Of a DNA stretch of 64,000 bases, positions 1 through 7,673 are shown piece after piece. The position numbers and the translations under genes are program-made. Under the pieces are notes generated by a model. That model was not told where the DNA came from. It saw only the letters and a program-made list of their open reading frames with translations, and did no database searches. Numbering within the stretch: position 1 is the first letter of the stretch; the number at the start of each line of letters is the position of its first letter. Origin of the DNA: Spirochaeta sp. UBA5339 (GTDB taxonomy: Bacteria > Spirochaetota > Spirochaetia > DSM-2461); assembly GCA_002408085.1 (NCBI GenBank), contig DHQL01000007.1, forward strand, positions 564,259 through 628,258, read 5' to 3'.

Positions 1-281
1 GCGGCATAACGTGAAGGATCTTCAATCTTCTCATCGTTATGACCGAACTGAATCAGTACATAGTCTCCCGGCTGGATTGCCTCCAGTATTCTCTCCCATC
101 GGCCTTCATCGATAAAGCTCTTTGTGCTGCGGCCGTTTTTCGCCTCGTTGATAAAGCAGAGGGAGGGCTTGAAGAATTCCGGAATCATCATACCCCATCC
201 GTGCTCGGGGTACTCTCTCTCCTCTTTCCGGGACATGGTTGAATCGCCTGCAAGAAAGACGGCTGGATTATCTCGTTTCAT
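1..281 (-). CDS. Rhamnogalacturonan acetylesterase-like SGNH hydrolase (partial, 3' end outside window)
   Basis: Only the first 93 codons are present; the gene runs off the left edge. The start ATG (279-281) follows an AGGAG ribosome binding site. The block-I motif GDST (residues 12-15) supplies the likely nucleophile Ser14, and the block-III motif GHND (80-83) supplies the conserved Asn. The segment NGRSTKSFIDEGRW (49-62) is typical of the RGAE/RhgT branch of the GDSL family, which removes acetyl groups from rhamnogalacturonan. No signal peptide is seen, so the enzyme is probably cytoplasmic and acts on imported oligosaccharides. It is the last visible gene of the minus-strand sugar transport operon, although a terminator-like hairpin separates it from the binding protein. 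The family call is confident; the substrate is inferred. Confidence 0.85.
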   Translation of the reverse strand, partial: MKRDNPAVFLAGDSTMSRKEEREYPEHGWGMMIPEFFKPSLCFINEAKNGRSTKSFIDEGRWERILEAIQPGDYVLIQFGHNDEKIEDPSRYA

Positions 282-364
282 TGTTTCTCCTGAATTGTGA
301 TTCCATAAATCTACCATGAAGATCCGATGCCTGCACCAGAGATTTACTGTTCCGGTTTATATAC

Positions 365-400
365 TAAAGAAGGACCCGCCTGCACTGCGCCGACGGGTCC
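365..400 (-). terminator. Terminator-like hairpin after the solute-binding protein gene
   Basis: The arms GGACCCG and CGGGTCC (372-378 and 394-400) form a perfect 7-bp stem with a 15-nt loop. On the minus strand the stem is followed by TTCTTT. It sits between the binding-protein gene and the esterase gene, so it probably attenuates rather than abolishes read-through. Confidence 0.6.
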
Positions 401-435
401 AATATTTAAAGAGGTTTCAAGTGAGTTAAAAACTC

Positions 436-1965
436 TTAGAAGCTGCTCATGTAGGCGTCCACCTGAGACTGGATCTCTGTCTGGACCGCGTCGATTCCGG
501 CTGCCTTCATATTGCTTTCGAGAGTCTCGAATCCGCCGTCGATGTCGTCAATCAGACCGACATAGAAGGGGTAGAAGTACTGTGTCAGAACACGGTTCAG
601 AGAGGATACCTCTGTCTGGATAGAATCAACCTTGGGTGAGAAAGCTGCCAGGGGGTAGTCGATCAGCATTTCCTCGTCGATGATGGACTGTCTCAGATCG
701 ATGTACTCCTGGGGCCATGTGGCCAGGGGAGGATGCTGATCCTTGTTGGTGAACCAGAATCCGGCCATATCGGGGGGGTAGCTGTTGTTTTCAGCGGTAA
801 CACCTTCGGGAAGGTCAACCTTTCCGTCTTCAATAACATAGTTAACGCCCTCTACACCGAAGTAGGCAAGCATGTTGTACTCGGGGTCAGCCATGATCAG
901 GTCAAGAGCCTGCATTGTTTTGGTGGGGTTGTCACTGCTTGCTGCAATGGCTACACCGTTGTTGATATAGGGGTTGCCCATCCAGTGTCCGTTGGCATTG
1001 AGAATGGGAATGATCTTGATCTCAATATCGTTATCGGCTGCTGTTGTAATCAGCTGCTGGATGTTGGTGGAGTTTCCGAAGGCAACGGCAGAGCGTCCCT
1101 GAAGGAAGGAGTCCCTGGAGGGAACTGTATTGGCGAAGGCGTCGGGGTTGATATAACCCTTCTTCTGCCAGTTGTTCAGAGTTGCAGCGGCGTTTTTGAA
1201 TACATCGAGAACTTCACCTTCGATGATGGGCATCAGCTTGAGGTCCACCTTGGCTTCACTGGCGTATACCAGACCGCATCCGGAACCAACTGTTCTCAGA
1301 ATGTCGTAGTAGCGGTCACCCTGCTCACTGGTCAGAGCTGTAAAGGGCTGGTCAATATCGTAGGAGTTGTCAAGGAAGATGGGAACCATGCCGGGCTCGT
1401 TTGCCTTGATTGCTTCAAGGTAGGGCTCAATGTCGCTGAATCTGTTGATATCAGCCACGCCGTACTTCTTCCGCAGATCTTCCCGGATAATTACAACGGG
1501 AATCTTCTTGTCGGGAGTGGCTGTGGGAACCATATACATCCTGCCGTCAACCATTGCCTGGTTGTATGCATCCTGAGGAAGGAGTGACGCCATTTTGGGC
1601 ATGTACTTATCCATATCCTCTCTGGTGATTTCATAGAAAGCACCCTTTACAGATTCCTGAGCGTAGTAGGACCAGTCAGCTGTGTAGATAAAGTCCACAT
1701 CGCCGCCGGCGGCAAGAATCAGGGGGTATTTTGACGCGAAGTCACCCCAGGAGATATGTCTGATATCGATTTCCGCACCGATTTCCTCGATCATCTTTTC
1801 ATTGATCTTCTCTACAACCAGTTCCATTCCCATGGGAGCGTCTCCCAAAAGATATCCGGTAATAACATCGGCTCCGGAGCTGGATTTCTTTCCTGATCCT
1901 CCGGGGGTACAGGACACGGCCAGTACCGAAAGAATCATGGTGAAGATTAAAAGAGTCTTTTTCAT
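436..1965 (-). CDS. Sugar ABC transporter substrate-binding lipoprotein (LplA/YtcQ type)
   Basis: This 509-residue protein is the extracytoplasmic receptor of an oligosaccharide ABC importer. The N-terminus is a lipoprotein signal peptide with the lipobox LAVSC and lipidated Cys19, so the mature protein is membrane-anchored in the periplasm. Length and sequence style fit the family-1 extracellular solute-binding proteins that travel with LplB/LplC permeases, as in Bacillus ytcQ and lplA. The start is fixed by GGAGGAAA placed 3 nt before ATG. It lies downstream of both permease genes in the same operon. No ATPase gene is present, so a shared multi-sugar ATPase (MsmX-like) encoded elsewhere is inferred. 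The ligand is probably a pectin-derived oligosaccharide, judging from the neighbouring esterase and GH35 genes. Confidence 0.9.
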   Translation of the reverse strand: MKKTLLIFTMILSVLAVSCTPGGSGKKSSSGADVITGYLLGDAPMGMELVVEKINEKMIEEIGAEIDIRHISWGDFASKYPLILAAGGDVDFIYTADWSYYAQESVKGAFYEITREDMDKYMPKMASLLPQDAYNQAMVDGRMYMVPTATPDKKIPVVIIREDLRKKYGVADINRFSDIEPYLEAIKANEPGMVPIFLDNSYDIDQPFTALTSEQGDRYYDILRTVGSGCGLVYASEAKVDLKLMPIIEGEVLDVFKNAAATLNNWQKKGYINPDAFANTVPSRDSFLQGRSAVAFGNSTNIQQLITTAADNDIEIKIIPILNANGHWMGNPYINNGVAIAASSDNPTKTMQALDLIMADPEYNMLAYFGVEGVNYVIEDGKVDLPEGVTAENNSYPPDMAGFWFTNKDQHPPLATWPQEYIDLRQSIIDEEMLIDYPLAAFSPKVDSIQTEVSSLNRVLTQYFYPFYVGLIDDIDGGFETLESNMKAAGIDAVQTEIQSQVDAYMSSF

Positions 1966-2065
1966 TGATTTCCTCCAATTTATTTAGAACAGGTTATTCC
2001 TGTTATGAACTTATCTGGTCCGGGAGTTTTTCCCGGGGACCGGAGAGACTCTCCGGTCAGGGAGC

Positions 2066-2944
2066 TTATCCCTTAACTGCTCCGATGGTAATACCCTTAA
2101 CAAAGTATTTCTGAACAAAGGGGTAAACGAAGAGGATGGGACCGGTGGCCACAACAACCATCGCCAGCTTCAGTGACTCCTTGGGAGCGTCCATGGTCGG
2201 TACGTTGTCCACCATATTGGAAGCCAGGTTGACGCTGGACAGAATCAGGTAGAGTACGTACTGCAGGGGGTGCAGGTTGCGGTTCTCGATAAACATCATC
2301 GCTGTCCACCAGTCGTTCCAGTAAACAAGGGCGATAAAGAGTCCGATAACCGCCAGGGCCGGTTTGGAAAGGGGCAGGATAACCTTCAGGAAGATCTGCA
2401 GGTCGTTGGCCCCGTCTATATTCGCCGACTCGATCAGGGAGTAGGGAACGGAGTTCATAAAGTTTCTGAGGATAAGAATGTGGAACACATGGAACATGGG
2501 AACCAGCATCAGAACGGCCATTGAGTTTCTCAGACCCAGCATGCTTCCTACAACAATATAGAATGCTGCCAGACCTCCGTTGAAGAGCTCGGTAAAGTAG
2601 AGGAAGAAGGCCAGAGCGCTTCTATACTTTACTTCCTTTCTGAACAGAACAAAGGCTGTCATGGACGAGAAGAAGAGGGACACCAGGGTACCGATAATGG
2701 TTACCTGCAGGGTTACGCTGTAGGCGTTTGCGATCTTCGTGGGGTTTTTGAAGATCAGGGCATAGGCATCAGTGGACATCTTCTCGGGGAAGATTCTGAA
2801 ACCGTTGAGGATAATGTCCTGCTCAGCGGTGAAAGAGCTGATGACCAGAACCAGAAAGGGAATAAAAGCGAAGAAGGATGCCACTGCAACCAGGGCATAG
2901 GACAGGCCCTTCATCGCCATTTGATCTTTATTATTGATTGCCAT
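2066..2944 (-). CDS. Sugar ABC transporter permease, LplC/YtcP type
   Basis: This 292-residue inner-membrane subunit of an oligosaccharide importer has about six hydrophobic spans. The cytoplasmic EAA loop reads ESANIDGANDLQIF, which docks with the ATPase. The C-terminus KGITIGAVKG is typical of the YtcP/LplC branch of CUT1 permeases. It lies 10 nt downstream of the partner permease gene and about 100 nt upstream of the binding-protein gene, so the three are probably co-transcribed. Confidence 0.92.
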   Translation of the reverse strand: MAINNKDQMAMKGLSYALVAVASFFAFIPFLVLVISSFTAEQDIILNGFRIFPEKMSTDAYALIFKNPTKIANAYSVTLQVTIIGTLVSLFFSSMTAFVLFRKEVKYRSALAFFLYFTELFNGGLAAFYIVVGSMLGLRNSMAVLMLVPMFHVFHILILRNFMNSVPYSLIESANIDGANDLQIFLKVILPLSKPALAVIGLFIALVYWNDWWTAMMFIENRNLHPLQYVLYLILSSVNLASNMVDNVPTMDAPKESLKLAMVVVATGPILFVYPFVQKYFVKGITIGAVKG

Positions 2945-2954
2945 TATCGTTCTC

Positions 2955-3899
2955 CTAGAACAGTGCCGAGTTGGCTTCGTATTTTTTAACGAGGTAGTTT
3001 GAGGTCAAAATGATGATGAAACAGAGGACTGACTGATAGAAGGCTCCCGCAGAGGCCATTCCGAAGTCCGAAGATCCCATCAGAGCTCTGAAGACCATGG
3101 TGTCGATAATATCCGTCTTGTCCATCAACAGACCGTTGTTTCCGATAAGGTTGTAGAACATGTCGAACTCACCGCGCATTACCCGTCCGAGACCCAGGAG
3201 GGCCAGAATAATGGTGGTCGATTTCAGTTCGGGAAGGGTGATGTAGAAGATCTGCTGGAAGGCGTTGGCTCCGTCGATCTTTGCCGCCTCATAGTGTTCC
3301 TGGCTGATTCCTGAGATGGCGGCCAGATAGATTACACTACCGAAACCGATCCACTTCCATATGTAGAGGAAGGAGAGGAGGAAGGGCCATACTTCGGCCT
3401 GGGTTACCAGATTCACTCTTCCCATACCAATTGACTCAAGCAGGTTGTTTACAATTCCGTGTTCAAAGTTGAAGAAGTTGTATACAAAGGCTGAAACAAC
3501 TACCCAGGATACAAAGTAGGGCAGGATCAGCATGGACTGTGTTACCTTTTTAAAGTGTTTGTTGTTGATCTCGTTCAGCAGAATGGCAATAAACATTGAA
3601 AAGAACAGGTAAAGTGCCAGAAAGGAGACGTTATACACAATTGTGTTCTGTGTGACTGACCAGAGCTTTCCGGAGTTAAAGAGATATTCAAAGTTTTTCA
3701 GACCGATCCAGGGACTGAAGAAAAGACCGTCCCGGTAGTTGAAGTTTTTAAAGGCGACTACAATACCCGCCATGGGCAGATATCTGAAGAGCAGATACCA
3801 GATAGCCGTGGGAAGAAACATCAGGTAGAGTACTTTATTTTTATTGATCTCGTGGAGAAATCCCTTGCCGGATTTATTCATATTCTTTTTCATGATCAT
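2955..3899 (-). CDS. Sugar ABC transporter permease, LplB/YtcO type
   Basis: This 314-residue inner-membrane permease is the first gene of the operon. It has a charged N-terminus, about six membrane spans and the EAA motif EAAKIDGANAFQQIF. The LplB/YesP branch of CUT1 permeases pairs with LplC-type partners, as here. The start is uncertain: the first ATG (3897-3899) lacks an obvious Shine-Dalgarno sequence, and internal Met codons at residues 3 and 7 are alternatives. A perfect inverted repeat (3908-3931) sits directly upstream and may be an operator. Confidence 0.9.
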   Translation of the reverse strand: MIMKKNMNKSGKGFLHEINKNKVLYLMFLPTAIWYLLFRYLPMAGIVVAFKNFNYRDGLFFSPWIGLKNFEYLFNSGKLWSVTQNTIVYNVSFLALYLFFSMFIAILLNEINNKHFKKVTQSMLILPYFVSWVVVSAFVYNFFNFEHGIVNNLLESIGMGRVNLVTQAEVWPFLLSFLYIWKWIGFGSVIYLAAISGISQEHYEAAKIDGANAFQQIFYITLPELKSTTIILALLGLGRVMRGEFDMFYNLIGNNGLLMDKTDIIDTMVFRALMGSSDFGMASAGAFYQSVLCFIIILTSNYLVKKYEANSALF

Positions 3900-4214
3900 T
3901 ATTCTATGGTAGGTATTCTCTGGAACCTACCGGGAAAAAACTCTGATTTTCTTGGAAATCTTTAGAATTCTTGATAATTTTAGAGAGAAAAATACTCCGG
4001 TTGATGGATCGCTTGTTCAATTTTTTAAATCAGACTGGCTGTTCCGCCGGGAAAAAAGTATGTATATCGACTTTCCTGATACAGTGTTCATTAATTGTTC
4101 AGCCAGGGGCACGAAAGTTCTCTTTAAAGGTTTCTTATAATCCTATGCACAATGCCTTGACGATTTTGTATAATGCCGTCAGATTTTTTATTAATAACTT
4201 TTTCCGGGGCCGCT
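3900..4214. promoter_or_regulatory. Divergent control region between the lpl-type operon and the YesN-like regulator
   Basis: This AT-rich stretch of about 315 nt encodes nothing recognisable. Near the minus-strand operon it holds the perfect inverted repeat GGTAGGT-N10-ACCTACC (3908-3931). Near the regulator it holds two TATAAT hexamers (4136-4141 and 4169-4174), neither with a convincing -35 at 17 nt. A -10 at 4169 would give a start of transcription near 4181, upstream of the proposed TTG start at 4215. Confidence 0.5.
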
Positions 4215-5759
4215 TTGAATATTTATATAGTTGATGATGAAAAGAACATCCGAAACAGCATTAAAGATTACCTCCCATGGGACAGAACCCGGATAACCGG
4301 GATATATACCGCAAAAAACGGTATAGATGCCCTGGAGAAGATGGAGACGGTGAAACCGGATATTCTTTTGTCCGATGTAAGGATGCCCAAGATGAATGGA
4401 ATCCTTCTGGCTGAACGGGTTCAGGAGCTTTATCCGGACTGTATTACCATTTTCTTAAGCGGATACACCGACACGGACTATCTTAAATCGGCCATACGGA
4501 TCGGGGCCATGCAGTATATTGAAAAGCCCCTTGAAGTCGGTGAAATCCTCAAAGTGGTTCTGAATGCCCAGGATATGCTCCTTCAAAGAAAGAGGCAGAG
4601 CCTTGAGTTTCTTAAATGGAAACAGCACTCCATAGCCAATCGCAACAGCATCAGCAGCGAGTGGCTGCGGCAGTTTTCCCTCTTTAAGGGTGATCTTTCC
4701 AGAATAAACAATGTTGAACTCCTGGACACTCCAGTTCTGCACGGATCGGTGCCTGTTTATCCCCTCTATATTGTTCCTGTCTGGGCTCCGGAAACAGATT
4801 CAGTCACAAAAGGGGAGGTGCGAAACAGTATTATCCGTCACTTCAACGAAATGGAGATTCTGGATGACTCCCTATATGGATTTCTGGATAACGGCGACCT
4901 CCTTGTTCTGGGGAATGAGAACTACTCAGGGGAGAAGATTGAGAATATCAGTCAGATACTTCCCTCTCTTCTCCGGGATTCGGACTTTTCCATCACCTCC
5001 GGCAGAGGCCTTGGGGATATGCAGGATCTGTACAAGGCCCTGAAGATACTGAAAAGAGCCTGTCAGCTCTACTACTATGACGGGAAAAAACTCCATCACA
5101 ACAAAGATGGGGAGTATAGAAAGGAATTCAGGAGGGAGGAACTGAAGGAGCAGTTTGCCGAGGCGGCTGCACCCCTGGACGAGCAGGGAATGTCTGTTTT
5201 TCTTGACACTATGAAGGCCCTTATCCAGGAGGCGGCTGATCCCGATATAGATTCTGTTTCCTCCTTTTACAGGGACCTGTTCAGGAATTTTACGGCGTCT
5301 CTGAAAAAGGAACAGCCTGATAAATTCAATCCGGATATCCTCTTTGAGGGCAGTATACATGAGTCGGGCAGCTTTTCGGCTTTCCACAATGACTTCGCCT
5401 TTGCTGTTCTCTCACATATCAGAAGCATCAGGGACATGGAGAATCAGGGCTCCCGGATCTCCCGGATTCTGAACTATATCAACAGAAACTACAGCGATGT
5501 TAATCTGTCTGTGGAGTCTCTCTCCAATCACTTTGAATTGAGCTCTACCTATCTCTGCACCATTTTTAAATCATCAACAGGAAAGACTCTCCATCAGTAC
5601 ATCCTTGAGGTCCGGATAGAAGAGGCCGGAATCCTTCTGAAGACAACAAATGACCGGATTTATGAGATTGCCAGGAAGGTGGGATTTCAGGATACCAACT
5701 ACTTTTCCACAGTATTCAAGAAAGAGGTGGGAAAGACTCCTCTGCAGTACAGGAAGTAG
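4215..5759 (+). CDS. YesN-family response regulator (receiver + AraC HTH)
   Basis: This is a DNA-binding response regulator of a carbohydrate-sensing two-component system. An N-terminal receiver begins NIYIVDDEKN and carries the phosphoacceptor in LLSDVRMPKMNG (Asp54 from the start chosen here). A long linker follows, then a C-terminal AraC-type double helix-turn-helix in the last 100 residues (ISRILNYINRNYSD to the end). I chose TTG at 4215 because it places the receiver at the N-terminus and follows GGGG; an in-frame ATG at 4173 would add 14 residues but overlaps a TATAAT hexamer. The kinase gene begins 1 nt after its stop. By analogy with YesMN and LplR systems, it probably activates the divergent transport operon and the GH35 gene. 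Confidence 0.9.
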   Translation: MNIYIVDDEKNIRNSIKDYLPWDRTRITGIYTAKNGIDALEKMETVKPDILLSDVRMPKMNGILLAERVQELYPDCITIFLSGYTDTDYLKSAIRIGAMQYIEKPLEVGEILKVVLNAQDMLLQRKRQSLEFLKWKQHSIANRNSISSEWLRQFSLFKGDLSRINNVELLDTPVLHGSVPVYPLYIVPVWAPETDSVTKGEVRNSIIRHFNEMEILDDSLYGFLDNGDLLVLGNENYSGEKIENISQILPSLLRDSDFSITSGRGLGDMQDLYKALKILKRACQLYYYDGKKLHHNKDGEYRKEFRREELKEQFAEAAAPLDEQGMSVFLDTMKALIQEAADPDIDSVSSFYRDLFRNFTASLKKEQPDKFNPDILFEGSIHESGSFSAFHNDFAFAVLSHIRSIRDMENQGSRISRILNYINRNYSDVNLSVESLSNHFELSSTYLCTIFKSSTGKTLHQYILEVRIEEAGILLKTTNDRIYEIARKVGFQDTNYFSTVFKKEVGKTPLQYRK

Positions 5760-5760
5760 A

Positions 5761-7557
5761 ATGAAAACCCTGAAGCTACAGTTCAGACATATGAAGATCG
5801 GTCAGAAGATCTTCACCTCCTACATCCTTATACTTGTTCTCGTGTACGGGACCATCACCATCTTCAACTCCGTCACTGTTACCGTGAACACCATTGAAAA
5901 CACAAAGAGAAGCGCGGCTCAGGGAATGATACAGACCGGTAGCGCCATAGGTTACAGGGCTGAGACGATAATGAACTATCTACAGGTCATCGCCCTGGAC
6001 AAGAGGCTTCAGTCCATTCTCGCCCAGGAGGCGGATCTCTACAGGGATGACCCCGGTCTCTGGCTGCAGAACACCAGGAGCATAGATGAGCTCTTCTTTT
6101 CTACAAGTTTCAACCTCGATTTTCAGTCCATCAAGCTCTATCTGAAGTCCGGAATCACCGACATCTATACAAACTGGCGTTACCTTCCCCTGCAGGAGTA
6201 TCAGGGCAGAGAGTGGTACGGCCCGCTGGTGGACAAGGGTGGCATAGCCTGGTTTACAGAGAACGAGATGAAGGACTCCTTTAAACCCGTACTGACAGCC
6301 CTGAAGCTGATTCCCAATGAAAAGAAACTTAAGGAGAATCTCGGAATTCTCAGAGTAGACATCGACAGAAGCTTCTTTATCAATCTGCTGAACCAGGGGA
6401 AGATTACCGAATCATCTATGGTATTTCTTGTGGATTCATCCCGGATCATAGCCCGTTCCTCACAGGACAGTTTTCCCTCTGATACGGACCCGAAAGGGAT
6501 AATGGAGGCTCTTCTTCAAAATACCGGCGGACTGAATAATGAGGTTCACTGGGAGAAACTTCAGTTCCAGAAAAACAAATTTCTTGCGGGGGCAATGAGA
6601 ATTGAGGACAGCGACTGGAAACTGGTTACGATTATTCCCATGAAGGATCTTTACTCCGTGATCTACAGAGCTCTCCGTTCGGTTCTGATTACCTTTCTGA
6701 TTGTCTTTCCCCTGACCCTCCCCCTGACCTATCTGGTGACCCGGTCAATAACCGGTAGGCTCTCTCTTCTGGCAGGTAGAATCCAGAGTATCGGCAGTCA
6801 GGAAAAAGAGACGGTCTTTGACGAAGAGGACCATGATGAGGTGGATATCCTCAATCATGAATTCAGTAACATGGTGGAAAGGATCAGTCATCTTCTTGAA
6901 GAGAAATTCGAACTGGGACAGGAGCTGAAAAATATCGAGCTCCAGGCTCTGCAGTCCCAGATCAATCCCCACTTTCTCTACAATACCCTTGATCAGCTCT
7001 ACTGGCTTGGGGTTAAACATGATGCCGGGGAACTGAGCTCTCTGGTGCTGAGTCTCTCCCGTTTCTACAAGCTCAGCCTGGCCAAGGGGAAGAGCATCGT
7101 CTCTCTCCGGGATGAACTGGACCATGTCAGGGCCTATCTTGAGATTCAGAACTTCCGCTGTGACGACTGTATTACTCTGACAGTGGATGTGACGGATGAG
7201 TTTCTTGACGTTAAGATTCCCAAGATATCCTTTCAGCCCATTATCGAAAACGCCGTTATTCACGGTATTCTGGAGACTGATGAGGAGACCGGAACCATCA
7301 GTATTACCGCACATCCCGAGGGCAGTGATCTTCTTCTATCCATTTCCGATGACGGAGTGGGTATGGGGAGCTCCAGAGCCCGGCAGCTGCTGGATGAGGA
7401 AGAGGTTCAGACCGATACCATACACGGTTTCAGCCTCAGGAATATCAATACCAGAAACCGCCTTACCTTCGGGGAGGAGTACTCCTTGAGAATTGAGAGT
7501 GCCCCGGGAGCAGGGACTATTGTGTATGTCAGAGTCCCTCTTGTCTTCCCGGACTGA
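5761..7557 (+). CDS. YesM-family sensor histidine kinase
   Basis: This 598-residue membrane kinase is partner of the YesN-like regulator just upstream. The order is: membrane span at about 18-38, a large extracytoplasmic sensor region to about 300 (probably Cache-like), a second span at about 305-325, HAMP, a coiled segment, and the His_kinase motif QSQINPHFLYNTLDQ with phospho-accepting His404. A C-terminal ATPase domain contains the N box (IIENAVIHGI) and the G box (DDGVGMG). The ATG at 5761 follows AGGAAG and lies 1 nt after the regulator stop; an in-frame ATG at 5650 sits inside the regulator gene and is less likely. The signal is probably the sugar or its loaded binding protein (inference). 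Confidence 0.92.
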   Translation: MKTLKLQFRHMKIGQKIFTSYILILVLVYGTITIFNSVTVTVNTIENTKRSAAQGMIQTGSAIGYRAETIMNYLQVIALDKRLQSILAQEADLYRDDPGLWLQNTRSIDELFFSTSFNLDFQSIKLYLKSGITDIYTNWRYLPLQEYQGREWYGPLVDKGGIAWFTENEMKDSFKPVLTALKLIPNEKKLKENLGILRVDIDRSFFINLLNQGKITESSMVFLVDSSRIIARSSQDSFPSDTDPKGIMEALLQNTGGLNNEVHWEKLQFQKNKFLAGAMRIEDSDWKLVTIIPMKDLYSVIYRALRSVLITFLIVFPLTLPLTYLVTRSITGRLSLLAGRIQSIGSQEKETVFDEEDHDEVDILNHEFSNMVERISHLLEEKFELGQELKNIELQALQSQINPHFLYNTLDQLYWLGVKHDAGELSSLVLSLSRFYKLSLAKGKSIVSLRDELDHVRAYLEIQNFRCDDCITLTVDVTDEFLDVKIPKISFQPIIENAVIHGILETDEETGTISITAHPEGSDLLLSISDDGVGMGSSRARQLLDEEEVQTDTIHGFSLRNINTRNRLTFGEEYSLRIESAPGAGTIVYVRVPLVFPD

Positions 7558-7591
7558 GTTCCGGGGCTGAGGATTCTCAAGATTTTAATAA

Positions 7592-7610
7592 ATATTCAAA
7601 GTATGAATAT
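7592..7610. promoter_or_regulatory. Perfect inverted repeat upstream of the GH35 gene
   Basis: The arms ATATTCA and TGAATAT are perfect and separated by 5 nt. They sit 64 nt before the TTG start of the GH35 gene in the AT-rich gap after the kinase. This is a candidate operator; the TATATT hexamer further downstream (near 7649) could be the -10 box. Confidence 0.4.
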
Positions 7611-7673
7611 CCTGAATCCCCAATTATAATATTTCCTGAGAATACTGTATATTTTCTGCACAGGAGATCCCCC

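Noticed and set aside
436..1965. Long opposite-strand reading frames over the binding-protein gene (733-1587 and others)
   Set aside because: They have no signal, family match or ribosome binding site and lie entirely within a confidently identified gene; they reflect third-codon GC bias.
4157..4174. TTGACG...TATAAT as a complete promoter before the YesN-like gene
   Set aside because: The hexamers are only about 6 nt apart, far below the 16-18 nt needed, so only the -10-like hexamer is noted.
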